This document shows, piece by piece, positions 44,126 through 53,233 of a stretch of DNA of 64,000 nucleotides (position 1 is the first letter of the stretch; the number at the start of each line of letters is the position of its first letter). The notes beneath the pieces were generated by a model. That model had not been told where the DNA came from. It did no database searches and saw nothing but the letters and a program-made list of their open reading frames with translations. The stretch comes from Methylocella tundrae (GTDB lineage: Bacteria; Pseudomonadota; Alphaproteobacteria; Rhizobiales; Beijerinckiaceae): positions 62,001 to 126,000 of the forward strand of contig NZ_CP139089.1 in assembly GCF_038024855.1 (NCBI RefSeq), written 5' to 3'. Both the position numbers and the translations under genes were made by a program.

Positions 44126-45370
44126 TCAAGCCTTGGGCGGGTCGAGATAAGCGCGAAACTGATCGAGACAGGAATCGCGCGCGAAAAGCCCGGCGAGACG
44201 GCGCCCGTCCCCCAGCGCTGGATGAGCGTTCTCGCTGACGAGATGGTCGATCTCCGTCGCCATCGCCGCGCTGTCGCCGGCAGGCACGAGAATGCAGGTG
44301 CCCTCCAGTACTTCGTAAAGCTCGGTGCCCCGATCCGCCGTGACGAGGACGGGCTTGCCGCTCGCCAGCATTCCTCCGAGCTTTGAAGGCAAAACGAGAT
44401 CGGCCGCGCCCTGGCTCTGCGGCAGCACATGCAGATCAGCAAGATTAAGCAGCTCACAAAGCCGCGCCTCCGGCTGCAAGGGCAAAAAATGGACGCTTCT
44501 GAGGTCGCCATAATCGCGTTGCAGGCGCTGCTTTTCGGGTCCGTCGCCTGCGATGACGAAATGTACATGAGGTTTGCCGGAGAGTCTGCGCGCTGCGTCG
44601 AGGACAACTTCGAGCGCCTGCTTTGCGCCGACATTGCCCGCATAGAGGACGACGAAATCGGCTGCGCCCAATCCAAGCTCGCTGCGAAAGCTGTTCGTTC
44701 CGTCGAGCGGCTTGATCTTGGCGAGATCGACCCAGTTGCGGACGATGCCGATTCTGTCCGCCGCGACGCCTTTGGCGATCAGTCGCTTGCGCATCTGTCC
44801 CGAGATGGTGATCAGCCCGTCGAATCGGCGCAACAGCCCTGATTCAACGCCAAAGATGAGTCTTTTGAGTAGCCCGCCCTTCAAATGACCGACGGCGAAG
44901 GCGGCGTCGATTTCAAGGTCCTGCACGTGAAGGAGGGCGCGGGCGCCGAAGAATCGGCCGACCAACCCGACCGGGGCGACGAATAAAGTCGGCTCGACGC
45001 AGAGGACGATGTCGGGGCGGAAGCGGATGATCTGCCACAGCGCGACCGGCGCGGAGGTAACGGCGAAGCTCAATGGCGCGATCAGGCGCCACACGCCGCG
45101 CATCTCGGTGCGCAGCGCGATCGGGCAGCGCAGAACTTTGACGCCGTCGCGAACTTCGCTTGCGTAGCGCCATGCATGAAAGGGCGGAATGACCCGCCAG
45201 CCGGGGTAGTGCGGCGGCGCGGTGACGGCGACGACCCTGTATCCCAGTTCAGAGAGGTAGGAGCCGATTTCGCCGGTGAAGCGGCCGACGCCGATCATCT
45301 CCGGCGCGTAATTCTCACCATAAATGAGGATTTTTGGGCGCGGTTCGGCTCTGGCGGCGGTCGGCGTCAT
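44126..45370 (-). CDS. WcaI-like glycosyltransferase family 4 protein
   Basis: A 414-residue transferase from the start MTPTAARAEPRPKILIYGEN; an in-frame ATG at 45,427 is less likely. The N-terminal region KILIYGENYAPEMIGVGRFT and GYRVVAVTAPPHYPGW match the WcaI type used in colanic acid synthesis. The GT4 C-terminal domain has an EX7E-like region around DLVLPSKLGGMLASGKPVL. It acts at the cytoplasmic face, adding a sugar from a nucleotide donor to a lipid-linked glycan. The Wza-like exporter gene upstream on the same strand supports exopolysaccharide synthesis. Confidence 0.85.
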   Translation of the reverse strand: MTPTAARAEPRPKILIYGENYAPEMIGVGRFTGEIGSYLSELGYRVVAVTAPPHYPGWRVIPPFHAWRYASEVRDGVKVLRCPIALRTEMRGVWRLIAPLSFAVTSAPVALWQIIRFRPDIVLCVEPTLFVAPVGLVGRFFGARALLHVQDLEIDAAFAVGHLKGGLLKRLIFGVESGLLRRFDGLITISGQMRKRLIAKGVAADRIGIVRNWVDLAKIKPLDGTNSFRSELGLGAADFVVLYAGNVGAKQALEVVLDAARRLSGKPHVHFVIAGDGPEKQRLQRDYGDLRSVHFLPLQPEARLCELLNLADLHVLPQSQGAADLVLPSKLGGMLASGKPVLVTADRGTELYEVLEGTCILVPAGDSAAMATEIDHLVSENAHPALGDGRRLAGLFARDSCLDQFRAYLDPPKA

Positions 45371-45494
45371 CGGTGCTCGAAACTCGAGGGAGGGCGAATT
45401 ATAGGCGTCGTCCGGGCCCCGGTTCAACGGCCTGCGGTGTCGCAGGCCGTTTCTATGCTAGGTCCATGCCTGATGCTGGACCAGATCGCATCCA

Positions 45495-46766
45495 TTAAGG
45501 CGTGGCCGTCGTAACCGGAATGACCGTAGTGCCTGCGGTCCCCGTGACTGGCGTCGCCAGGGTATTGCCATGAACGGCGGCCGAGGCCGTCGGGACGCCG
45601 ATGATGGTCGACGTCACGCCAGTGGTCGCCTGCGTCACCGTAGTCACGAAGTTAAAGAATTTCGACAGCTGGTAAGACTGGGAGTTGGAGATGAAAATGA
45701 CGTCTCCATTGCGCATCTGTGTTCTGGTGGCGAGGAAATAGCCCCCGGGGTCGCTCAGGTTGATCTGGAAAATGACAGGAACAAGATCTCCGGCGAAGCC
45801 TGACACATCCGCGCCAAGGAGTTTTGCAACCTCTTTCGGTTCTCTCCGATAAAGGAATACGTTGGCCGCGTCGGCGCGGGCGTCCTGCAATCCGCTTGCT
45901 TTCGCGACGCCCTCGGCGAGATTGATGCGCCATGCGTCGAAATTGAATTCGCCCTGTGAGCCGAGCGTGCCTTCGGCGCCGGAGGCCCCGAAAACGATGA
46001 ATTTCTGCTGTTCCTGGTAGACGTAGATGCGGTCACCTGGCTGGATATAAATATTATTGGCCGCATTCATGACCAGGTTTTCGAAGGGGACCGTGGCGCG
46101 CCTGCCGCCGCGTTCGAGCATGACCCAGGTTGAATAGCCCTGTCCCTTGATGCCGCCAGCGCGTGTAATCGCGTCGAGGACGCGATCGCCGGCGCCGGTC
46201 GCGGGAACCGCGAAGCGAAGCGGCGTATTCACCTCGCCGATGACGCTGATGAGCGAGGTTCTCTGCTGCGCCAGGGTGACGACGACCTGCGGTTCGATCG
46301 CGCGGTTTTTGATCTTGTCGACGATCTCGTTTTGAATTTCCACATTGGTGCGGCCGGCGGCGCGAATCACGCCCGCGAATGGGAAGGTGATGTTGCCGTT
46401 ATTGTCGACCGGCTGGTCGGGGAGAGTGACGTAGTTGCCGGGCCGCGCGCCGGCGTCGAGCGGGATGAACAAGCCGCCGGCGGTGGCCTCGAAAACCGTC
46501 GTCGATACGATGTCGCCGATGCCGAATTTGATGTTGGAGGACGGACGCCGGTCCGTGAATGCGCCGGCGAGACCTTTTGGCTCATAAGCGGCCAGAACGT
46601 CGATCGTCTCCGGCGTCAGCTTGATCAGGGCGTATGGAAGAGACTCTGATTTCTGCTTCAAGACGTCGACGGAAGCTGGGCCATCGTTCGGAAAGAAGCT
46701 ACAGCCGCCCGCGCTGAGCAGCGCCGACGCCAACAAGGTGATCCCGCCCAATCGAAAACCCAACAT
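45495..46766 (-). CDS. Wza-like polysaccharide export lipoprotein
   Basis: A 423-residue outer-membrane lipoprotein. The lipobox LLSAGGC puts the lipidated Cys near residue 22. A polysaccharide-export (PES) domain follows (KFGIGDIVSTTVFE, TFPFAGVIRAAGRTNVEIQ), then SLBB-like repeats (SLISVIGEVNTPLRFAVP, QKFIVFGASGAEGTLGSQGE). The C-terminus is a Thr/Ala/Val-rich tail. Such proteins form the channel for capsule or exopolysaccharide. The glycosyltransferase gene is downstream on the same strand. Confidence 0.9.
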   Translation of the reverse strand: MLGFRLGGITLLASALLSAGGCSFFPNDGPASVDVLKQKSESLPYALIKLTPETIDVLAAYEPKGLAGAFTDRRPSSNIKFGIGDIVSTTVFEATAGGLFIPLDAGARPGNYVTLPDQPVDNNGNITFPFAGVIRAAGRTNVEIQNEIVDKIKNRAIEPQVVVTLAQQRTSLISVIGEVNTPLRFAVPATGAGDRVLDAITRAGGIKGQGYSTWVMLERGGRRATVPFENLVMNAANNIYIQPGDRIYVYQEQQKFIVFGASGAEGTLGSQGEFNFDAWRINLAEGVAKASGLQDARADAANVFLYRREPKEVAKLLGADVSGFAGDLVPVIFQINLSDPGGYFLATRTQMRNGDVIFISNSQSYQLSKFFNFVTTVTQATTGVTSTIIGVPTASAAVHGNTLATPVTGTAGTTVIPVTTATP

Positions 46767-47151
46767 GAACTTCGCCCCTCTTCACCTTTTTGACTGATAC
46801 CCTGTCGGAGCGGTTGGGGCCAGAGGAACCCGGCCCATGTCGCCGGGGAAAGTCTCAGTATAACAAAACCTGTTACAAAATTGGCACAGCTCCGATCAAG
46901 CCCAAATCCTCATGCTTGCGGACGCTTGGAAGTTTCAACCGGGCGTTATTGAGATTAAACCATAATGGAGGCGCAAAACGCATCCGTCGACGGCGCAGTT
47001 GCTGCAGCGGTTGATTACGGCGCCGGGTTGATCAGCGAGGCGGAACGCGGCGATCCCCTCGACGCTGCATGGACCTGCTTGTCCCGCCGCGGCGCGGGTT
47101 CAACTCCGCCGGGGGCAATTGCGCGGCGGCCGAGCTTTTCTTGAGGCGGGA
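46767..47151. other. intergenic region upstream of the export gene
   Basis: About 385 bp between the exporter start and the stop of the TetR gene. An AT-richer stretch at 46,855-46,880 (TATAACAAAACCTGTTACAA) contains the inverted repeat TGTTA/TAACA and may hold promoter elements for the exporter. No gene recognised. Confidence 0.4.
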
Positions 47152-47742
47152 TTACTTCAGCGCCACGAGGCAGAAATCGATCATTTGATCGAGGGTGGGT
47201 TCCGGATCCTGAGCGCATTCCACCATCAGTCGCGGATGGCAGAATCGAATGCATGCGCTGTGCACGAGGAGAGCGGCGAGTTGGTAGTCATCAGCGTGGA
47301 ACTCGCCTTCGTGAACACCTTGGGAAATGATTGCAGAAAGCGACGCGTGTATTGTTTTGACATGCTCATGAACGATCGGCCAGTTTTCATTGAACGCCGT
47401 TTCGACGAGTTCATGCAGCTTACGATTGGAGAGGAAGCGGTCGGCGTTCGCTTTTTCGATCGCGGCTATCGCCGCGCGCAATTTTTCGGCGGGTCGCCCC
47501 GGCTGTTTCACGACATCGTCGACGGCGGCCTCGACGCTGCGAAGAAGGCGGCCTCCTACCGCCTCGTTGATCTCTGCCTTGGCCGAGAAGAAGCGGTACA
47601 CGTTGGCCGGCGACATGCGCAATTCGCGGGCAATGTCCGCGACCGTTGTCTTCTGGAAGCCGATCTGGCCAAATAGTCGCTCCGCCACCTCGATAATGCT
47701 GAGGTGCGGATCGCTTTGCCTTTGTTCGTTGACAATTTTCAT
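47152..47742 (-). CDS. TetR-family transcriptional regulator
   Basis: A 196-residue regulator. The N-terminal helix-turn-helix (AERLFGQIGFQKTTVADIAR, then MSPANVYRFFSAKAEI) spans about residues 17-62; the rest is an all-helical ligand domain with a C-terminal TetR_C-like region. It is transcribed away from the luxR genes, with about 430 bp between, so it might control itself or the quorum-sensing genes. The ligand is not known. Confidence 0.9.
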   Translation of the reverse strand: MKIVNEQRQSDPHLSIIEVAERLFGQIGFQKTTVADIARELRMSPANVYRFFSAKAEINEAVGGRLLRSVEAAVDDVVKQPGRPAEKLRAAIAAIEKANADRFLSNRKLHELVETAFNENWPIVHEHVKTIHASLSAIISQGVHEGEFHADDYQLAALLVHSACIRFCHPRLMVECAQDPEPTLDQMIDFCLVALK

Positions 47743-48171
47743 TCCACCGCTGTCCCCAAATGACAGGAAAGACCGTACAACGAATTATGCTGCAGTGCTT
47801 CACCTATATGGGTAAAGTCTTCGGCATAGCTTCTGGTCAAATTCAATGCAAGCGCGTTGTGATTATCGCCTTCAGCTAAAACCTGCGCCTGATGTTTGGG
47901 CTTTCAATCAAAGGTTGTGTCGAAGGATTGAACTCTGCAAGTCAATGCGGGGAGGCCGATATCTAGATTAAGATACCTTAATTGAGTTTGTTATATTGAT
48001 AAAGAGAATAGAAAATATTATCCGCGATTTTGTCGCGATGTTGAAATTTGCGCCCGGTCGCATATTCAGAAAGGAATAACGGCGCGGCGGTCAACTGGAA
48101 TGAATGGCGCGGTTTTCGCTGGCCATTGGTCATGGGTGTGTGCTTAATGGCGACTTTTAGGACACGGAGGC
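47743..48171. promoter_or_regulatory. divergent regulatory region, TetR gene / luxR1
   Basis: About 430 bp, AT-rich at 47,960-48,050. Near 47,802-47,813 is ACCTATATGGGT, an imperfect inverted repeat that could be an operator. No gene is seen. The evidence for a specific binding site is weak. Confidence 0.35.
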
Positions 48172-48912
48172 GTGCGGGTGCAGGGGCTCGATGATGTAGA
48201 TATTCGGACGCTGCTTCAGTTGGAGACGGATCTAACCGATCAGTCTCTTGACGCGTTTCTTGAGTTTATTCGACAACACTACAACCTCTCCGGGATAGAA
48301 TACTATTGTTGCTCGTTTCGAGGGAGGTCGAAAGCTAGTCCATTTATCGCCCGAAGCCAGGGTCGCGATTTTATTGAAAAGGCCTTCGATCATTACAAGG
48401 AGCTCGTCGACCCACTTTTTAGCGGCGGCGCGCGATCGGTCCTTCCCATAGACTGGGCGCGGCTGCCGCGAATCGAAACAAACGTCCACCATTTGTTCGA
48501 CGACAGTGGTCAGCGCGGGGCGGAGTGCCAGGGCTTGACCATTCCCGTCCGTGGTCCGGTCAATGGCCTCTGGGCGCTTTTCAGCGTTGCGTCAGACGAA
48601 AATGAACAAGCCTGGTCCGCACGTCGTCATGATCTCATGAAAGATCTTGTCCATGTGGCTTATTATGTTCATCGGCGCGCCTATGACCTGCACGCCAAGG
48701 ATGCTCCGATCGATCTCGACGCCATCACGAAGCGTGAAATCGAAGCTCTCGAGTGGTCGGCCGACGGAAAAAGCCCGGCGGAAATCGCTATTTTGATGCG
48801 CATTTCTCTTGAGACGGTCAAAGCGCATCTCGATGCGGCGCGTTTCAAGCTGCAGGCGCTCAATCGAGTTCACGCCGTGACCAAAGCCATCCGAGCCGGC
48901 TTGATTCGGTAG
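48172..48912 (+). CDS. LuxR-type regulator 1 with altered ligand-pocket residues
   Basis: A 246-residue protein starting at GTG or the codon beside it, with GGAGG upstream. The N-terminal autoinducer-binding domain covers about residues 20-170, and the GerE-type helix-turn-helix lies near 180-240 (TKREIEALEWSADGKSPAEI). Aligned with its neighbour at 49,224, two pocket positions usually Trp and Tyr (TraR W57 and Y61) are Phe and Ala here, while Asp-Pro (LVDPL), Trp (PIDWARL) and Gly (TIPVRG) are kept. It may sense a different ligand or none. It is a tandem paralogue of the second LuxR. Confidence 0.87.
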   Translation: MRVQGLDDVDIRTLLQLETDLTDQSLDAFLEFIRQHYNLSGIEYYCCSFRGRSKASPFIARSQGRDFIEKAFDHYKELVDPLFSGGARSVLPIDWARLPRIETNVHHLFDDSGQRGAECQGLTIPVRGPVNGLWALFSVASDENEQAWSARRHDLMKDLVHVAYYVHRRAYDLHAKDAPIDLDAITKREIEALEWSADGKSPAEIAILMRISLETVKAHLDAARFKLQALNRVHAVTKAIRAGLIR

Positions 48913-49223
48913 CGCATCGCATTGGTATTTGTTTGTAATTGGTAGTAATATATTATTTATTGATCGCTATCGGGCCGTCGAGATAAAAAGCAAGCCGGTC
49001 ACGACCAGTGTGAGCAATGTCGGAAAACGTCAAAGCAAAGACGTCATGCCTCGCGAAGTGAGCATATGACGATTGATATATTGCACCAAAATTCTTTCTT
49101 CCCATATGACTAAAGGCTGATTTCAAAGCGGTTCAGCGGCGAAATCATATTTGGCTCTTCGGCCCAGCCTTTACTATTTGCCAGAGATTCTCTTTATTTG
49201 AGAGCGGGGATGATGGAGGGTTT
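48913..49223. other. intergenic region between the two luxR genes
   Basis: About 310 bp, AT-rich at 48,920-48,970. The second luxR therefore probably has its own promoter. No lux-box-like dyad was identified by eye. Confidence 0.35.
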
Positions 49224-49961
49224 ATGATGGCGAATCTCGACGGCGTCGATATTCGAACGATGCTGCAACTTGAAGCCGACCTCACCGATCAAACGCTCGA
49301 TGGATTTATCGGTTTCATTCGCGAGCATTATGGTCTTGCCAATATCGCCTATCTTTGCCCTTCGTTTCCTGGCCGATCGGTGCTCGATCCCTATGCGCAT
49401 ATGACCTATAGCGAGGCTTGGACCAAACATTATAAGGCCCATAAATACACCTTTATAGACCCTGCCGTTACCGTCGGCGCGCGATCTGTTCTGCCGGTCG
49501 ATTGGGCGCGGCTTCCACGAGAGGGCAAAAAGGTTCAGCGTCTCTTCGGCGAGGCGAAGGATGCGGGCGTCGGCCATCAAGGGCTGACAATTCCTGTGCG
49601 CGGTCCAACCAACTCGCACTGGGCGCTTTTTGTTGCGACCTCGAGTGAAAGCGATCCCGAATGGTCGGGTCGGCGTTACGAGCTCATGCGAGATCTCGTG
49701 CATGTGGCGCATTATGTCCATCAGCGCGCCTTTCAGTTGCACGCCAAAGAGTTGCCGGTCGACCTAAACGTCGTCACGAAACGCGAAATTGAAGCGCTCG
49801 AATGGTCCGCTGAGGGGAAAACGCTGGAGGACATCGCGATTTTGATGCGGATTTCGGCCGAGACGGTCAAGTCGCATCTCGATTCGGCTCGCTTCAAGTT
49901 GCAAGCAATCAATCGCGTTCACGCTGTCACCAAAGCGATCCGCGCTGGCTTGATTCGCTAA
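49224..49961 (+). CDS. LuxR-type acyl-homoserine-lactone regulator 2
   Basis: A 245-residue LuxR protein closely related to the gene before it, nearly identical in the DNA-binding end (ETVKSHLDSARFKLQAINRV). The ligand pocket is complete: Trp and Tyr in AWTKHY, Asp-Pro in FIDPA, Trp in PVDWARL and Gly in TIPVRGP. It is directly upstream of the synthase gene and is the likely cognate receptor. GGAGGG precedes the start. Confidence 0.92.
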   Translation: MMANLDGVDIRTMLQLEADLTDQTLDGFIGFIREHYGLANIAYLCPSFPGRSVLDPYAHMTYSEAWTKHYKAHKYTFIDPAVTVGARSVLPVDWARLPREGKKVQRLFGEAKDAGVGHQGLTIPVRGPTNSHWALFVATSSESDPEWSGRRYELMRDLVHVAHYVHQRAFQLHAKELPVDLNVVTKREIEALEWSAEGKTLEDIAILMRISAETVKSHLDSARFKLQAINRVHAVTKAIRAGLIR

Positions 49962-50174
49962 TTTCCCGCCAGTCAAATTATTTTACTTGATAAATGTCGT
50001 CATTTGTCATTGATTATCGCGGTCGGACCGTATATAGATCGGTCCCTGCTAATTTCGCTTGCGCGGGCTAGGGCTTAGCGAGGCGATAGCTCGGCGAAAA
50101 GCGCAACACTCCTCGACGCTGTCTCGCAAGCGTTGCTTAAATTGAGTGTAAACTGTGCTGCTTATGCCGGCCAT

Positions 50175-50187
50175 CCCCGATTCGGGG
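50175..50187. promoter_or_regulatory. palindrome upstream of the AHL synthase gene
   Basis: CCCCGA-T-TCGGGG is a perfect 13-base dyad about 62 bp before the synthase ATG. The location fits an operator for the LuxR pair, but it does not resemble the classical 20-bp lux box closely. Confidence 0.4.
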
Positions 50188-50248
50188 AATATCTTTAACG
50201 TATGGCAGGCATCAATTTGGGGCATCCACGATTTAAGGAGCCCCCGAA

Positions 50249-50866
50249 ATGATCAAATACATTTTTGGCTATGAACGTCAGGAACATCCCGAACTCTTCG
50301 ATGAGATGTTTCGCCAGCGCAAAAAAATCTTCATTGACGAGAAGAAATGGGACATCAAGGCCGTCGACGGAGAATTCGAAATCGACGAATATGACCGGGA
50401 TGACACAGTCTATGTCGTCAGCCTGCGCCCCGACGGAAGCCTTGCCGGGTCGGTTCGCCTGCTGAGCACGGTTACGGATCATATGGCCAGCGGCGCCTTC
50501 CAGCATATGTTTCCAGGCTTGATGATCCGCTCGCCGACGATCTGGGAGGCGACACGCTTCGCAGTCGCGAAAGATCAGCGCATGCAGCGCAATGGAATCT
50601 CTCGCGCGGCCTGTGAAGTGATGCTCGGGACATTTCTTTTTGGTCTCGAACACGGCGTTTCGCAATTGACCGGTATCTATGAGGCGCCGAATGCACGCAT
50701 CTACCGGAAATGCGGCGTCAAACATTTTATTCTGGGACGTCACAGGAGTGCGGAGCACGGCGCGGTGCATTTTGCCCTCGCCGACGTTTCCCGCGACATG
50801 GAGATCGCGATCCGCGAGGCGACCGGCCTCAAGCCGGTCGAGGTTTTAGCCGAAGCGGCGGAATAA
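50249..50866 (+). CDS. acyl-homoserine-lactone synthase
   Basis: A 205-residue LuxI-family enzyme that makes an acyl-homoserine lactone from S-adenosylmethionine and an acyl carrier. The conserved set is visible: Arg, Phe and Trp in FRQRKKIFIDEKKW, Asp residues in EIDEYDRDDT, Arg in GSVRLL, and Glu-Arg in WEATRFAV. A strong AAGGAG site lies just before the ATG. The acyl chain cannot be read from the sequence. Placed directly after the complete LuxR receptor gene. Confidence 0.94.
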   Translation: MIKYIFGYERQEHPELFDEMFRQRKKIFIDEKKWDIKAVDGEFEIDEYDRDDTVYVVSLRPDGSLAGSVRLLSTVTDHMASGAFQHMFPGLMIRSPTIWEATRFAVAKDQRMQRNGISRAACEVMLGTFLFGLEHGVSQLTGIYEAPNARIYRKCGVKHFILGRHRSAEHGAVHFALADVSRDMEIAIREATGLKPVEVLAEAAE

Positions 50867-50935
50867 GCAGCCGGCAGAACGCCAAAGCCGCTCACGGGGC
50901 GGGCGGTTATCACAGATTTAGGCATCGAAACCCTT

Positions 50936-50966
50936 CTGTCCGGAAAGACGCGGTCTTTCCGGACAG
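50936..50966. repeat. perfect 14-bp inverted repeat after the AHL synthase gene
   Basis: Stem CTGTCCGGAAAGAC (50,936-50,949), loop GCG, then its exact complement to 50,966. It is a very stable hairpin 70 bp beyond the stop codon, followed by ATTCGTGTTTT. It may be a transcription terminator with a delayed T run, or a protein site; it contains TGTCCGGA, like the 9-bp units at 23.5 kb. Confidence 0.55.
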
Positions 50967-51237
50967 ATTCGTGTTTTGGCGGGCGCGCCACCCGCCATTC
51001 GCATTGTCCGCGGGCGCAGGCGCCGCATCGCGACCGCTAGCGCCGCTCACACACGGCGGACGCTGCGACATTTTGCAGCGTGGAACTCGCTTTCGCATCG
51101 GCTTGTAAGTTAAGCTATGGATGGGTGGCTCCGCCGGTCAGACGAAGAAGCGGAAAACACGTCTCTTTCCTCCAGCCTCGTCACTATCAATCGCATTCCG
51201 CTGGCGGCACGCGGCAACGGGGCAGGGAGGGCTCAAG

Positions 51238-51990
51238 ATGTTCATTGCGATCGCGCTGGTGGCTCTCGCCTCTTTCGCCGCGGGCTTCATCAACGCGATG
51301 GCTGGCGGAGGCTCGTTTTTGACGCTTCCGGCGCTGATCGCGGCCGGCGTGCCGCCGGTCGCTGCTAACGCCTCGAGCACCGTCGCTCTCTTTCCGGGCC
51401 AGATCACGACGGGCATCTCGGCCCGCGATGGAATCGCCGCCGCGTCGAAAGATCACCGGATCAACGTGCCGGTGCTGGCCGCGATCAGTCTCACGGGCGG
51501 CCTTATCGGCGGTCTTTTGCTCCTTGTGACGCCGGAATCACTGTTCAATCGCATCATTCCCTGGCTCATCCTGTTCGCCACGCTGGTGTTTGCGGGGGGC
51601 AATTTTCTGCGTACCGACAGCGAACGCTTCAGGCTGAGCCGCACCGGCGTTTTTGTCGCGCAGGGCTTCATTTCCATTTATGGCGGCTATTTTGGCGGCG
51701 GCATCGGCATTCTCATGCTGGCCGGCTTGACGCTCTACGGCCTGCGCGACATCTGGCTGATGAACAGCCTCAAAATTCTGCTCGCCGTTCTAATGAACGC
51801 GGCCGCCGTCGTCACCTTCATCGTTGCCGGTCTTGTGCACTGGGAGTTGACGTTCGTCGCCGCGATCGCTGCGATCATCGGGGGCTATGTCGGCATTCAT
51901 GCCTCGCGGCGCCTTCCGCCCATCGCCGTCAAAAGCTTCGTTATCGTGATCGGCCTTGTCCTTACGGTCTATTTCTTCATGAAGGCGTAA
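51238..51990 (+). CDS. TSUP-family (TauE/SafE) permease
   Basis: A 250-residue membrane protein from the ATG at 51,238, which has GGGAGG eight bases upstream; a longer in-frame start is less likely. Eight or so helices are visible. Both TSUP repeats show glycine-rich turns (GFINAMAGGGSFLTLPAL and YGGYFGGGIGILMLAGL). These transporters move sulfite, sulfonates, sulfoacetate or other small anions. No sulfur genes are adjacent, so the substrate is open. Confidence 0.88.
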   Translation: MFIAIALVALASFAAGFINAMAGGGSFLTLPALIAAGVPPVAANASSTVALFPGQITTGISARDGIAAASKDHRINVPVLAAISLTGGLIGGLLLLVTPESLFNRIIPWLILFATLVFAGGNFLRTDSERFRLSRTGVFVAQGFISIYGGYFGGGIGILMLAGLTLYGLRDIWLMNSLKILLAVLMNAAAVVTFIVAGLVHWELTFVAAIAAIIGGYVGIHASRRLPPIAVKSFVIVIGLVLTVYFFMKA

Positions 51991-52102
51991 AAGCCGGAGC
52001 AGAACGCGTTCACGAAGAATCGCGCTCCGCACTTGAAGCTCTTATGATACCGCATGACGCCGGCCCGAAAAACCTGCAGCTTTTCGGCATCATGCTTTGG
52101 AG
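51988..52102. repeat. double-hairpin intergenic repeat, copy 3 (inverted)
   Basis: GCATGACGCCGG... with CTTTTCGGCATCATGC (52,052-52,095) matches the first hairpin of the copies at 42,307 and 57,293. The GGAGCAG...CGCGCTCC segment (51,996-52,028) fits the second hairpin, in reverse order. It starts at the stop codon of the TSUP gene. Confidence 0.6.
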
Positions 52103-52184
52103 CCGTTTCGACAAAAAAAAAAGGGCGTCCGGCGGCGCCGGGACAAGGCGATTGACAGGCTAGAGTTTGAAGGAAGCGGGCGGC

Positions 52185-53180
52185 ATGAGTCTGATGCGTT
52201 ATGTGTATTTCGACGGCGAAGGCGGCCCTGAGGTCATCCGAATCGGCGAAGCCGAAGCGCCGGCGCCCGCCGCGGGCCAGGTTCTGATCGAGGTCGTCGC
52301 GGCAGGCGTCAATCGGCCCGATTGCATGCAGCGGGCAGGCGTCTATCCGCCGCCGCCGGGCGAATCCAATGTTCCGGGGCTCGAGGTCGCCGGCCGCATC
52401 GCGGCTCTTGGGGAGGGCGTCAAAACGCTCCAGCCCGGTGACGAGGTCTGCGCGCTTCTCGGCTCCGGCGGCTATGCCGATTACGTCCTCGCCGCCGAGC
52501 CTCTTTGCCTTCCAGTTCCCAAAACGCTGAGTCTCATCGAGGCAGCCGGCGTTCCCGAAACCTTCTTCACCGTATACGACAATGTGTTTACGCGAGGGCG
52601 CCTGAAGGCGGGCGAGACTTTGCTCGTTCATGGCGGCTCCAGCGGCATTGGCACGACGGCGATCCAGCTCGCGAAGGCGTTCGGCGCGCGGGTTATCGTG
52701 ACCGCGGGATCGGACGATAAATGCGCGTTCTGCCGGACGCTCGGCGCCGATTTCGCGATCAACTACAAGACGCAGGATTTCGTCGCCGAAACCAAGGCGT
52801 TCGCGGGAGAGCACGGCGTCGACCTCGTTCTTGACATGGTCGCGGGCTCCTATTTCACCAAGAACCTGTCACTCCTTGCGGTGGAAGGGCGGCTCGTCCA
52901 GATCGCCTGCTCCGCGAGCGGAAAAATCGAGGGCTTCAACCTGTGGCCGGTGCTGCTGCGCCGCCTCACCATCACGGGCTCGACGCTGCGCGCGCGATCC
53001 GTAGCGCAAAAGGCCGAAGTCGCCGCCGCTTTGCGCGAAAGCGTCTGGCCGCTGCTCGAAGACGGCAAGGTCAAGCCGATCATCCACGCAACCTTTCCGC
53101 TCGAACAGGCGCGCGAGGCGCATGAGTTGATGGAGTCATCGTCCCATGTCGGCAAGATCCTGCTTGTGACGGGCCGGTAG
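52185..53180 (+). CDS. NAD(P)H-quinone oxidoreductase, PIG3-like zinc-independent MDR
   Basis: A 331-residue enzyme from the ATG at 52,185 (MSLMRYVYFDGEGGPEVIRI). It belongs to the zeta-crystallin/PIG3 group of medium-chain dehydrogenases: a GroES-like N-terminus, NRPDCMQRAGVYPPPPGESN, then the NADPH-binding HGGSSGIGTTAIQLAKAFG near residues 148-166. No zinc ligands. It reduces quinones or activated alkenes. It lies upstream of arsR on the same strand but is separated by an operator-like repeat. Confidence 0.88.
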   Translation: MSLMRYVYFDGEGGPEVIRIGEAEAPAPAAGQVLIEVVAAGVNRPDCMQRAGVYPPPPGESNVPGLEVAGRIAALGEGVKTLQPGDEVCALLGSGGYADYVLAAEPLCLPVPKTLSLIEAAGVPETFFTVYDNVFTRGRLKAGETLLVHGGSSGIGTTAIQLAKAFGARVIVTAGSDDKCAFCRTLGADFAINYKTQDFVAETKAFAGEHGVDLVLDMVAGSYFTKNLSLLAVEGRLVQIACSASGKIEGFNLWPVLLRRLTITGSTLRARSVAQKAEVAAALRESVWPLLEDGKVKPIIHATFPLEQAREAHELMESSSHVGKILLVTGR

Positions 53181-53199
53181 GCGCGGTCGCTCTTGCATA

Positions 53200-53233
53200 T
53201 TTCCATATGTCGGTTATTATCGACACATGGAAA
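53200..53233. promoter_or_regulatory. ArsR operator candidate
   Basis: TTTCCATATGTCG and CGACACATGGAAA are inverted with one mismatch in 13 and an 8-bp spacer. The right half contains the first ATG of arsR (53,227). A repressor bound here would cover both promoter and start, which fits autorepression by ArsR. Confidence 0.65.

Noticed and set aside
47802..47813. ACCTATATGGGT as a lux box
   Set aside because: It is only 12 bases with mismatches and lies over 350 bp before luxR1; too weak to assign to a regulator.
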